NCBI GenBank assembly: GCA_964640775.1
Contig: CAZXIT010000018.1
Coordinates: 1-16,452, forward strand
From: CAYMUN01 sp964640775
Lineage (GTDB): Bacteria > Patescibacteriota > Saccharimonadia > Saccharimonadales > UBA4665
Length of the DNA: 16,452 bases
Direction of reading: 5' to 3'
Shown here: positions 5,693 through 11,736 of the stretch, in pieces
How positions within the stretch are numbered: position 1 is the stretch's first letter
How the letters are laid out: each line of letters begins with the position of its first letter
Translations under genes and position numbers: made by a program
The notes under the pieces: model-generated
Told to the model about the DNA's origin: nothing
Databases searched by the model: none
What the model saw: the letters and a program-made list of their open reading frames with translations, nothing else

Positions 5693-8600
5693 ATAGCTTG
5701 CCGTCTAGCAGATCGTTTTCGAAGTTGCTAATACCAGCCGCGTCGTCGCTGTAATGCCGAATATCCGGAAAATCGAGGGCGATGACATGCTGCCAAACGA
5801 CGCCAACCAGCCGTTCTAGGCGCTCCAAGTCTCCCGGCGCCGGCTGTAGCTCCAGACTGAGCTGGGCGGCGTCCTCGGCTTCGACGTAGAGCATACGGGT
5901 GCTGTAGCTCGTAATGCTCTTAAAGCGGCCGCTGCGGGCTGCCAGCAGGACATAAAACAGCAGCTGGGTGCGGTGGCGCCAGGCTTTGACGGCTTTGGTC
6001 TGGTCGCGGGTGGTAAAACTATTGAGTTGTTTGCCGGTTTTATAGTCGGTGATTAATAGTGCACTATCGGTTTGCAGCAGATGGTCAAGTTTGCCGCCAA
6101 GACGGGCATTTTGGACGGCGATGTCGGTGAGAGCTATCTCGGCCTGGCCGCCCTTGCTGAGACTAAAACCCCTGTCTTGGAACAGTGCGGTCAGTATCTG
6201 CCGGCCATGCGTCTGATAGCGGGCAGTTTCCGCCTGCGGCAACTGTTGTTTTTCCAGACTGGCGGCGTAGCTGTCCAGCACTTTCTCGAGATTGAACGAG
6301 TCGCTATTTGCCAGTTGCTGGGCCGTCTGAAGCGCCTTGTGCACTGCCGTGCCGTAGGCCATGGCCGGCGTGGTCATGTCCGGCAGCCGCAGCAGCTGCC
6401 GTTCCAGGAAATGCTGCGGGCCGCCGCTGGTGACGTCCAGAAACTGCAGCAAGGCGGTAGCGCTGAGCTGGTAATTCACCAGCTTGGCGCTCAGGAGCGC
6501 CTGCTCGTCATTGCTGCTGAGTCGTGGCCAGGTCAGCGACTGTTCCAGAATTTCGATAGGCGGGGCAGCGTTTTTGGCGTCAATCCGGGTTGCCGGCAGG
6601 CCGCTGATCAGCGGTGTTGGTAACAGCGCCCTGCCCTGCTCATCGCTATAGTAGCTGCCGACTGTCAGTGATTGTTTGGCGCGGGTAGCCGCTACATAAA
6701 GCAGGCGGACGTAATCATCGTACTGTTCGCCATACGGTTGCAGCGGCAGATTGGCTGGAGGCTTGCGGCCCAGATGCCGGGGCTTCCAGCTGTCTTCGAC
6801 GGCGTCCAGCACGAAAACAGTATCGAATTCCAGGCCCTTGGCCTTGTGGATGGTCATCAGTTGTACGGCGCGCTCACCGCTGATAAACCATGATTCGTCG
6901 GTAATCGGCCGGTCCAGGGTCTGGTGCAGCCGTATGAAGCGTACGAAGTCATCAAGAGTGGTTGCCCCGGGCCGGGCGGCGGCGAATTCGGCGCTGGCAC
7001 CTCGCAGGGTCTGCAGGGCGGATAAGCCTTCTAGGTAGGTATTATCAATCGGCTTGTTAGCCAGGAAATATTCGCGCAGCGGGCTGGTCAGGTGGCTGCC
7101 GGTGCGCAGGCCAATCAGATAATCTAGCAATACCGGCAGTGGTTCCTGGGCGGCCGTTTGGGCCAGCCAGAGCAGCCAGCTGCCAAGCGCGGCCAGCTGT
7201 TCGTCCTCGTGCTGCAGCAGACTGTCTAGCCAGTGCGGCCGGGCGTAATTATCAACAGCTAAACGCCACAATGTCTCAGGTCTGATCCGCCAGACGGGAT
7301 GCTGCAGCAGATGGGCCAGATGATGATTGACAGTCATTTGGTCGCCACTGGCAAGCCCGGCCACGATTTCCGCTAGCAGACAGACTTGCGCGACCACGGC
7401 TTGCTCCAGGACGTTATTTTGCTGTTCGTAGCGGATAGGGACCCGCAGGCTGGCTAGCAGGCTGCTAAGCTCGCGCAGGCTTTTATGGCTGCGGGCCAGG
7501 ACAGCCAGGCTTTGGGTATCGCTTTGCTGCCAGGTTTGCTGAATTTCCCTGGCAAGGCCAGACAATTGGTGCTCGCGAGTCGGATAGGCCAAGTGTTGGA
7601 TAGTTCCCTGGCCGATTGTCGTAGCGGCCCGCAGGTTTTTGGTCAAACCGGCTTCGCGCTTCACTAACCGGTCATCGGCCTGCTCGATGATAGTCTGGGC
7701 ACTGTCCAGGATAGACTGAGAAGACCGGTAGTTATCGGTCAGGACGATGAGCTTGACTGATTCATACGTCCGTCGGAAGGCCAGCATATTGTTGATCTCA
7801 GCTCCGTTAAAGGCAAAAATTGACTGGTCGTCATCACCGACCGCCAATAGATTAGGTCGCCCTTCGCTGCCGCTATGACTGGCTACCAGATGGCTGAGCC
7901 GCAGCTGAGCGGCATTGGTATCCTGGAATTCGTCAATTAAGGCGTAGAGGAAACGTTCCTGGATGCTGGCTAGCAGTTCGGGATGCTGTTCGAGCTGGGT
8001 AATGACTTCGACGATCATATCGGAATAATCGTAGTAGCCCAGGGCGTGCAGCCGGTCACGGTAGGCGGCATAGACCGGCGCCACGGCCTGCCACCAGGCT
8101 CCCCGCCGCCGCTCGTCAAACAGGCCTTTTTGCCCGTTGACCGTTTGCAGCCAGCGCCGTTTCCATTTGCCGGTCTGGGTGGTTTTGCCGGTAGCCTCGT
8201 CGCTGGCGATAGCCGTCGCCAGGCTCTCTTTTAGTACCGTGCTGAGCGAAGTCAGCGGCGTGACATCGGCATCGATGTTTTGATCGGGCAAGGCATCGAT
8301 GGCGGTTTGCAATTCCGGCAGTTTCTTCATGCTCAGCGTTGGGCTGAGGGCTTCGACCAGCCGCGGCTCGATGACGTCTAGATAGGCTTCGTTGACGGCC
8401 AGCATGGCGGCCAGTTTCTCGGGAGTCAGGCCGGCTTCTTTGGATAATTTCAGGGCCTGCTGGACATCGCTGACCATGGTGTAGGCACCGGCAAATTTAA
8501 GCGCTAATGGATTGTCGAGCGGTAGTTCGGACAAGATGGCTTGAATAACTTCCAGCTGGGCGGCGTCCGGCGCGATGCCTAGCCGGGCACCATTCCAGAA

Positions 8601-8918
8601 GTAATCCGGATAGAGGTTCATAATCTCAGCCGCAAAGCTATGGAAGGTCCGCACCACGACATTGTGGGCCGTCGGCCCAACCAGCGCGGCCAGCCGCTCG
8701 CGCATATTGGTAGCTGCGAAATTTGTGAATGTCAGACAGAGGATGCTGCCGGGATCAGTATCTGTTTTTTTCAAGATGTTGGCCACCCGCAGGCTGAGCA
8801 GCTGCGTCTTGCCTGTCCCCGGCCCGGCCACCACTAACACCGGCCCCTCGATAGCGTCAACCGCCGCCTTTTGCGCTTTGTTGAGCTGCTTATAGGCCTT
8901 TTGAAACTCCTGATCCAT
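5691..8918 (-). CDS. UvrD/RecB-type superfamily 1 helicase fused to a C-terminal PD-(D/E)XK nuclease
   Basis: This 1075-residue protein has all SF1A helicase motifs: Walker A AGPGTGKT (31-38), Ia LTFTNFAA (62-69), II DEFQDT (329-334), III GDDDQSIFAFNGA (361-373), IV TDNYRSS (394-400), V MTIHKAKGLEF (688-698) and VI YVAATRAK (741-748). The C-terminal 220 residues form a RecB/AddB-like nuclease: GTAVH (856-860), E927, GKLD with D945, ITDYKTGK with D958 and K960, then QLLFY (985-989). This helicase-nuclease order is that of RecB, AddA and AdnA/B, which process double-strand breaks for recombination; no partner subunit is visible. Many AddB/AdnB-like nucleases have a four-Cys iron-sulfur staple; I find only two Cys in the protein (61 and 513), so the staple is absent. 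The start ATG has AAAGGT about 11 bases upstream. It converges on the aquaporin terminator. Confidence 0.95.
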   Translation of the reverse strand: MDQEFQKAYKQLNKAQKAAVDAIEGPVLVVAGPGTGKTQLLSLRVANILKKTDTDPGSILCLTFTNFAATNMRERLAALVGPTAHNVVVRTFHSFAAEIMNLYPDYFWNGARLGIAPDAAQLEVIQAILSELPLDNPLALKFAGAYTMVSDVQQALKLSKEAGLTPEKLAAMLAVNEAYLDVIEPRLVEALSPTLSMKKLPELQTAIDALPDQNIDADVTPLTSLSTVLKESLATAIASDEATGKTTQTGKWKRRWLQTVNGQKGLFDERRRGAWWQAVAPVYAAYRDRLHALGYYDYSDMIVEVITQLEQHPELLASIQERFLYALIDEFQDTNAAQLRLSHLVASHSGSEGRPNLLAVGDDDQSIFAFNGAEINNMLAFRRTYESVKLIVLTDNYRSSQSILDSAQTIIEQADDRLVKREAGLTKNLRAATTIGQGTIQHLAYPTREHQLSGLAREIQQTWQQSDTQSLAVLARSHKSLRELSSLLASLRVPIRYEQQNNVLEQAVVAQVCLLAEIVAGLASGDQMTVNHHLAHLLQHPVWRIRPETLWRLAVDNYARPHWLDSLLQHEDEQLAALGSWLLWLAQTAAQEPLPVLLDYLIGLRTGSHLTSPLREYFLANKPIDNTYLEGLSALQTLRGASAEFAAARPGATTLDDFVRFIRLHQTLDRPITDESWFISGERAVQLMTIHKAKGLEFDTVFVLDAVEDSWKPRHLGRKPPANLPLQPYGEQYDDYVRLLYVAATRAKQSLTVGSYYSDEQGRALLPTPLISGLPATRIDAKNAAPPIEILEQSLTWPRLSSNDEQALLSAKLVNYQLSATALLQFLDVTSGGPQHFLERQLLRLPDMTTPAMAYGTAVHKALQTAQQLANSDSFNLEKVLDSYAASLEKQQLPQAETARYQTHGRQILTALFQDRGFSLSKGGQAEIALTDIAVQNARLGGKLDHLLQTDSALLITDYKTGKQLNSFTTRDQTKAVKAWRHRTQLLFYVLLAARSGRFKSITSYSTRMLYVEAEDAAQLSLELQPAPGDLERLERLVGVVWQHVIALDFPDIRHYSDDAAGISNFENDLLDGKL

Positions 8919-8957
8919 AGCCCTATTGTACCTTTAAGCGGCCGGCTCGCACCTAAT

Positions 8958-8986
8958 TTTATAGCTGTTATGCCAGGAGGTTGCAG
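8958..8986 (-). promoter_or_regulatory. Candidate promoter of the helicase-nuclease gene
   Basis: On the minus strand CTGCAA (8981-8986), a 17-base spacer and TATAAA (8958-8963) match the consensus at 3 of 6 and 5 of 6 positions. This predicts a start near 8951 and a leader of about 32 bases. The 28-bp palindrome at 8996-9023 would then lie at roughly -45 to -72, a position common for activator sites. The -35 is weak. Confidence 0.4.
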
Positions 8987-8995
8987 AGTCAAAAG

Positions 8996-9023
8996 TGTCT
9001 ATGTCAACATGTTGACATAGACA
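8996..9023. repeat. Perfect 28-bp palindrome (operator candidate or hairpin)
   Basis: Each half is TGTCTATGTCAACA and the right half is its exact reverse complement, with no central spacer and no mismatch; symmetry stops at both outer flanks (G at 8995 and at 9024). A perfect inverted repeat of this length is very unlikely by chance in a window of this size. It lies between the end of the small membrane-protein gene and the helicase promoter, both on the minus strand. Read on the minus strand it is followed by CTTTTG, so a weak intrinsic terminator is possible. The alternative is a binding site for a dimeric or tetrameric regulator. No regulator gene is in the window. Confidence 0.85.
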
Positions 9024-9051
9024 GAGAGAGGTTAAAAGGAGAGGTGAAGAG

Positions 9052-9321
9052 TTATGCCGATGTTACGGCCTCTATCATCACAAACAAAATTGCTGCAGCG
9101 GTACAGATGAATATCGACTTAGATATTTTCCTGGTTCTTGAGTAACTTCCAGCAAACAGAGTAATTTCTGCTAGAACTAGCATTGATACTAAGATTATTT
9201 GGTACAGACCTAAGCTCATTTGGCTCGTGTCATTAGGGGCGTTGTTGTGTTCTGTTAATGAGAAAGCAAAAGCTCCAATAAAAAGTGCGGCAGAAGCTAA
9301 GTAATAATAATGGCGTTTCAT
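9052..9321 (-). CDS. Small A+T-rich membrane protein of unknown function, about 89 residues
   Basis: I do not recognise this protein. With the ATG at 9319-9321 it begins MKRHYYYLASAALFIGAF and has three hydrophobic segments (about 6-22, 38-58 and 69-86), separated by a polar loop (TEHNNAPNDTSQ) and a basic loop (SYSRTRKISKS). By the positive-inside rule this basic loop should be cytoplasmic. A longer frame starting with GTG at 9354 would add 11 residues, but those codons overlap a hairpin and the stop region of the upstream gene and have no ribosome binding site, so I prefer the ATG. That start also lacks a clear Shine-Dalgarno. The region is compositionally different: I counted 95 G+C in 240 bases (9061-9300, about 40%), against 53-65% in nearby lines. 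It may be a recent arrival or a lineage-specific gene. Confidence 0.6.
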   Translation of the reverse strand: MKRHYYYLASAALFIGAFAFSLTEHNNAPNDTSQMSLGLYQIILVSMLVLAEITLFAGSYSRTRKISKSIFICTAAAILFVMIEAVTSA

Positions 9322-9343
9322 GCGAGTGTAGTGTATCAAACTC

Positions 9344-9372
9344 AATATAAGCACTAATGGTTTTAGTGCTTA
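9344..9372 (-). promoter_or_regulatory. Weak candidate promoter for the small membrane protein
   Basis: On the minus strand TAAGCA (9367-9372), a 17-base spacer and TATATT (9344-9349) match the consensus at 3 of 6 and 5 of 6 positions. The predicted leader to the ATG at 9321 is about 16 bases with no Shine-Dalgarno. It overlaps the hairpin at 9349-9371, so the two readings compete. Confidence 0.25.
9349..9371 (-). terminator. Hairpin just after the NDH-2-like gene, possible weak terminator
   Basis: AAGCACTAA (9349-9357) and TTAGTGCTT (9363-9371) form a perfect 9-bp stem around a 5-base loop. The stem includes two bases of the flavoprotein stop codon (9370-9372). On the minus strand it is followed by ATATTG, not a real T run, so termination would be inefficient. 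It may instead protect the 3' end or act as an operator-like dyad. Confidence 0.4.
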
Positions 9373-10563
9373 CTCGGCGGTGGCGGCAGCACAGACCGGG
9401 CAGTTGTCCTGGATACTGAATTCAGTCAGGAACTGTTTGGTGGCCCGTGTCCAGGGTTCCAGGTCGTGGAAACCTATTAGGTCGGCGGCCTCGCGCACGA
9501 CCCAGCCTAGCCAGCCGTAGAGGCGCAGCGGCCCCCACATGACGGCGGCCCAGCGCGGTCCGGCCGGAATGACGGTGATCGGCTGCTTGGCGACATAACT
9601 TTTGAATGATTTGCCCTCGGCCCGGCGGATCAAGTTGCGGGCTACGAATGTGCCGTCGCGCAGGGCGGTTTGGGCCATGCCGCTAAAGGGCGTGTTAGCG
9701 TTGTCACCGATGACAAAGATGTTGTCCTCTGTCTGCAAATACGTATCGACGGCGACTTTGCCACGCCCCATTAGCACAAACTTGTTCCCGCTAAAAAACG
9801 GGTGGTTAGTGACACCGGCCGTCCAGATGACGGTGTGGCTGCGGATTGGCTTGCCGTTGACGGTCAATTCGTCGGCAGTGGCGGCTTGGACGGCGCTGCC
9901 GACGAACAGTTTGACGCCTACTCGCTTGAGCTGACGGCCGACCAGCCGGGAGGTGTCTCGCGGCAGGCGTGGCAGCAGGCTGGGAGCGGCCTCGATGAGA
10001 TCAACATGGATTGGACGGTCCGGCAGGCCATGGTTCTTGATGATTCGACGCAAGTAGCTAGGCAGCGCGCCAGCCAATTCGATACCGGTCGGGCCAGCCC
10101 CGACGATCACGTAATTGAGGTCGGGCCGCTGGTCATTGCTGAGCTGGTCATGCAAATGCGCCTTAAAGCGTTCGACTTCGGCTTGGGATTTGATGGTGTA
10201 TGAATACTCCTCCATACCCGGGATACCGAAATAATTCGTTACCACCCCGAGGCCAATGATTAAGGTATCGTAAGTATAAGCCGTGCCCTCAGCAGTCGTA
10301 ATCGTTTTTGCCTTGCGATCCAAGCTGGCGGCTACGCCTCGAATGATGGTTACCGGCTTCTTGGCGAAAATTCGTTTCAGCGGCACGCTGGAATTGGCCC
10401 GGCGGCCGCCGGTAGCCGTGTGGTACAGCGTTGGATAGTAGCGCAGCTCGGTATCGGCACTGAGCAGGGTGACCGCAAAGTGCGGATTATCGGCTAGCTC
10501 GAGCGCCGCTTTCACGCCGCCAAAACCGCCGCCCACAATCAAAACTCGGTCTTTTTTTGCCAT
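9370..10563 (-). CDS. Type II NADH dehydrogenase-like FAD/NAD(P)-binding oxidoreductase
   Basis: This 397-residue single-chain flavoprotein has two dinucleotide folds: FAD-binding VGGGFGG at 10-16 and NAD(P)H-binding VGAGPTGIELAG at 154-165, with the second FAD contact FVIGDN at 283-288. Length, order and ELAGAL fit NDH-2, a peripheral membrane enzyme passing electrons from NADH to quinone without pumping protons. A Trp-rich C-terminal stretch (about 338-371) fits membrane-surface attachment. The NDH-2 quinone motif AQxAxQ appears as A297-Q-T-A-L-R302, with Arg in place of the final Gln, so the electron acceptor is uncertain. The tail has C388-P-V-C391, not a standard family feature. No Shine-Dalgarno precedes the ATG, and a consensus TATAAT lies only 10 bases upstream, suggesting a nearly leaderless mRNA. 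A related reductase with another acceptor remains possible. Confidence 0.85.
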   Translation of the reverse strand: MAKKDRVLIVGGGFGGVKAALELADNPHFAVTLLSADTELRYYPTLYHTATGGRRANSSVPLKRIFAKKPVTIIRGVAASLDRKAKTITTAEGTAYTYDTLIIGLGVVTNYFGIPGMEEYSYTIKSQAEVERFKAHLHDQLSNDQRPDLNYVIVGAGPTGIELAGALPSYLRRIIKNHGLPDRPIHVDLIEAAPSLLPRLPRDTSRLVGRQLKRVGVKLFVGSAVQAATADELTVNGKPIRSHTVIWTAGVTNHPFFSGNKFVLMGRGKVAVDTYLQTEDNIFVIGDNANTPFSGMAQTALRDGTFVARNLIRRAEGKSFKSYVAKQPITVIPAGPRWAAVMWGPLRLYGWLGWVVREAADLIGFHDLEPWTRATKQFLTEFSIQDNCPVCAAATAE

Positions 10564-10573
10564 CTTGCTAATG

Positions 10574-10579
10574 ATTATA
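10574..10579 (-). promoter_or_regulatory. Consensus -10 box immediately before the NDH-2-like gene
   Basis: The minus strand carries a perfect TATAAT ending 10 bases before the ATG. Transcription should begin about 3-4 bases upstream of the start codon, giving an almost leaderless mRNA, in keeping with the missing Shine-Dalgarno. No good -35 is seen at 16-18 bases. It lies in the 35-base gap after the upstream glycosyltransferase stop. Confidence 0.55.
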
Positions 10580-10598
10580 CAGACAATCGTTTATCTGG

Positions 10599-11678
10599 CT
10601 AGTCTTCGGTTACGGCCCTCACATACAGCTGCCAGTCTTCATCGGCCGTGATCAGGGGTACGCCAGCCCGCAATCGGTCGGCGACCCCAGGTTCATAGAA
10701 ATGCTGCAGTACCGCTGCCAAGGACTGGACATCATTTGGCTTGCACAGCAGTCCATCAATGTCGTGATGCACCTGTACGCCCATTGAACCGGCCGTGGTG
10801 GCGACTACCGGCGTTCCGTAAGCATGCGCCAAGCTGACGTTCCAGGAAGCGGTACCCTGTTTGTATGGAAGGACGACAGCGTCGGCTTGGATAATCAGCG
10901 CTGATAAGTCATCAGCTGGCACATAGCCGTCGAGTATTGCGACCCGGTCAGTCAGGGCAAGATCGTCGATCAGTTTGATATATGGCTGGCTGCCGCCCCA
11001 GAATTCTCCGGCAATGGTTAGGTGCACATCGGGCACCTTAGCCAGAGCTTGCAGCAGCACGTCGATACCCTTGTACGGTCGAATAAATCCAAAAAATAAC
11101 AGCCGCCGTCTCACCGAGGTCTTTTTGGCCTTGCTTTCTCGTTTTGGCAGGCTCATGGGTATATCGATAATCCGGACAGGGGTGTCAGTCAGTTTTTTGG
11201 CTAAGGCCGCCTGTGCCGGGGTATGAACGATGACTTGCTGGCACTGGCGCATGACGGCTCGCGTCAATTGCCGGACGCCGGGTTTTGGCTCGTGCGGCAG
11301 GACATTGTGGCAGATGATAGTCACTGGCGGCCGCTTTTTACCCAAAGATTGAAGCATGCCCAAATAGATCGGCCCCTGAATGGTCGGCACCCACCAGACA
11401 AATATCAGCCGGTCAAACTGCCGGAGATGCCGGCCCCAGCGCGCCCAGCCAGCCGGATTCTTCCAGGACAGAACTCGTTTGGCGCCGGTGTGGACCGGCA
11501 GTTCTGGTTTGCTGTCAGGTACAAACTGTTTGCCAGGATAAAAAAAGGGCCATTGGCTGCGCCAGGAAATGATTTCGACTTCATGCCCCGCCTCGCTCAA
11601 GCGGTGGGCAAGTTCGGTCGTGTGCTGGACGATGCCGCCTTTGTAGGGATGAGTGGGGCCAACGATCGCAATTCTCAT
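10599..11678 (-). CDS. GT-B fold glycosyltransferase, family GT4-like
   Basis: This 359-residue protein has both halves of a GT-B glycosyltransferase. The N-terminal acceptor domain starts MRIAIVGPTHPYKGGIVQHTTEL, with the glycine-rich loop typical of GT4. The C-terminal sugar-nucleotide domain opens with FFGFIRPYKGIDVLLQAL (195-212). The usual retaining-enzyme motif E-x7-E is not kept: the region that should hold it reads GTASWNVSLAHAYGTPVV (275-292), with Gly and Leu at the two Glu positions. Other GT4 enzymes with a similar loop exist, so this suggests a subfamily and not an inactive protein. It is expected at the inner membrane surface, adding a sugar to a lipid-linked or surface glycan; donor and acceptor cannot be read. 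The start ATG has GAAGGA 6 bases upstream. It is divergent from the FAD oxidase and shares a symmetric -10 with it. Confidence 0.9.
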   Translation of the reverse strand: MRIAIVGPTHPYKGGIVQHTTELAHRLSEAGHEVEIISWRSQWPFFYPGKQFVPDSKPELPVHTGAKRVLSWKNPAGWARWGRHLRQFDRLIFVWWVPTIQGPIYLGMLQSLGKKRPPVTIICHNVLPHEPKPGVRQLTRAVMRQCQQVIVHTPAQAALAKKLTDTPVRIIDIPMSLPKRESKAKKTSVRRRLLFFGFIRPYKGIDVLLQALAKVPDVHLTIAGEFWGGSQPYIKLIDDLALTDRVAILDGYVPADDLSALIIQADAVVLPYKQGTASWNVSLAHAYGTPVVATTAGSMGVQVHHDIDGLLCKPNDVQSLAAVLQHFYEPGVADRLRAGVPLITADEDWQLYVRAVTED

Positions 11679-11689
11679 AGTTATCCTTC

Positions 11690-11699
11690 AGTATATACT
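11690..11699. promoter_or_regulatory. Self-complementary -10 element shared by two divergent genes
   Basis: AGTATATACT equals its own reverse complement and contains TATACT (5 of 6 matches to TATAAT) on both strands: 11694-11699 plus and 11690-11695 minus. It sits 11 bases outside the minus-strand glycosyltransferase start and 37 bases before the FAD oxidase ATG. Neither direction has a good -35. Symmetric -10 elements are known to start transcription both ways. RNA polymerase could then occupy only one direction at a time. Confidence 0.45.
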
Positions 11700-11736
11700 T
11701 CCGGCTTGCATTGCACACGGGGTAGCCATTAAGCTT

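Noticed and set aside
6072..6623. 183-residue plus-strand frame antisense to the helicase-nuclease gene
   Set aside because: It lies wholly inside a gene with all expected motifs, has no recognisable domain or ribosome binding site, and is a by-product of G+C-rich codon use.
11653..11736. N-terminal extension of the FAD oxidase from ATG 11653, which looks like a hydrophobic signal
   Set aside because: It overlaps the start of the divergent glycosyltransferase and the symmetric -10 box, so it would not be in the transcript; the family N-terminus fits the ATG at 11737.
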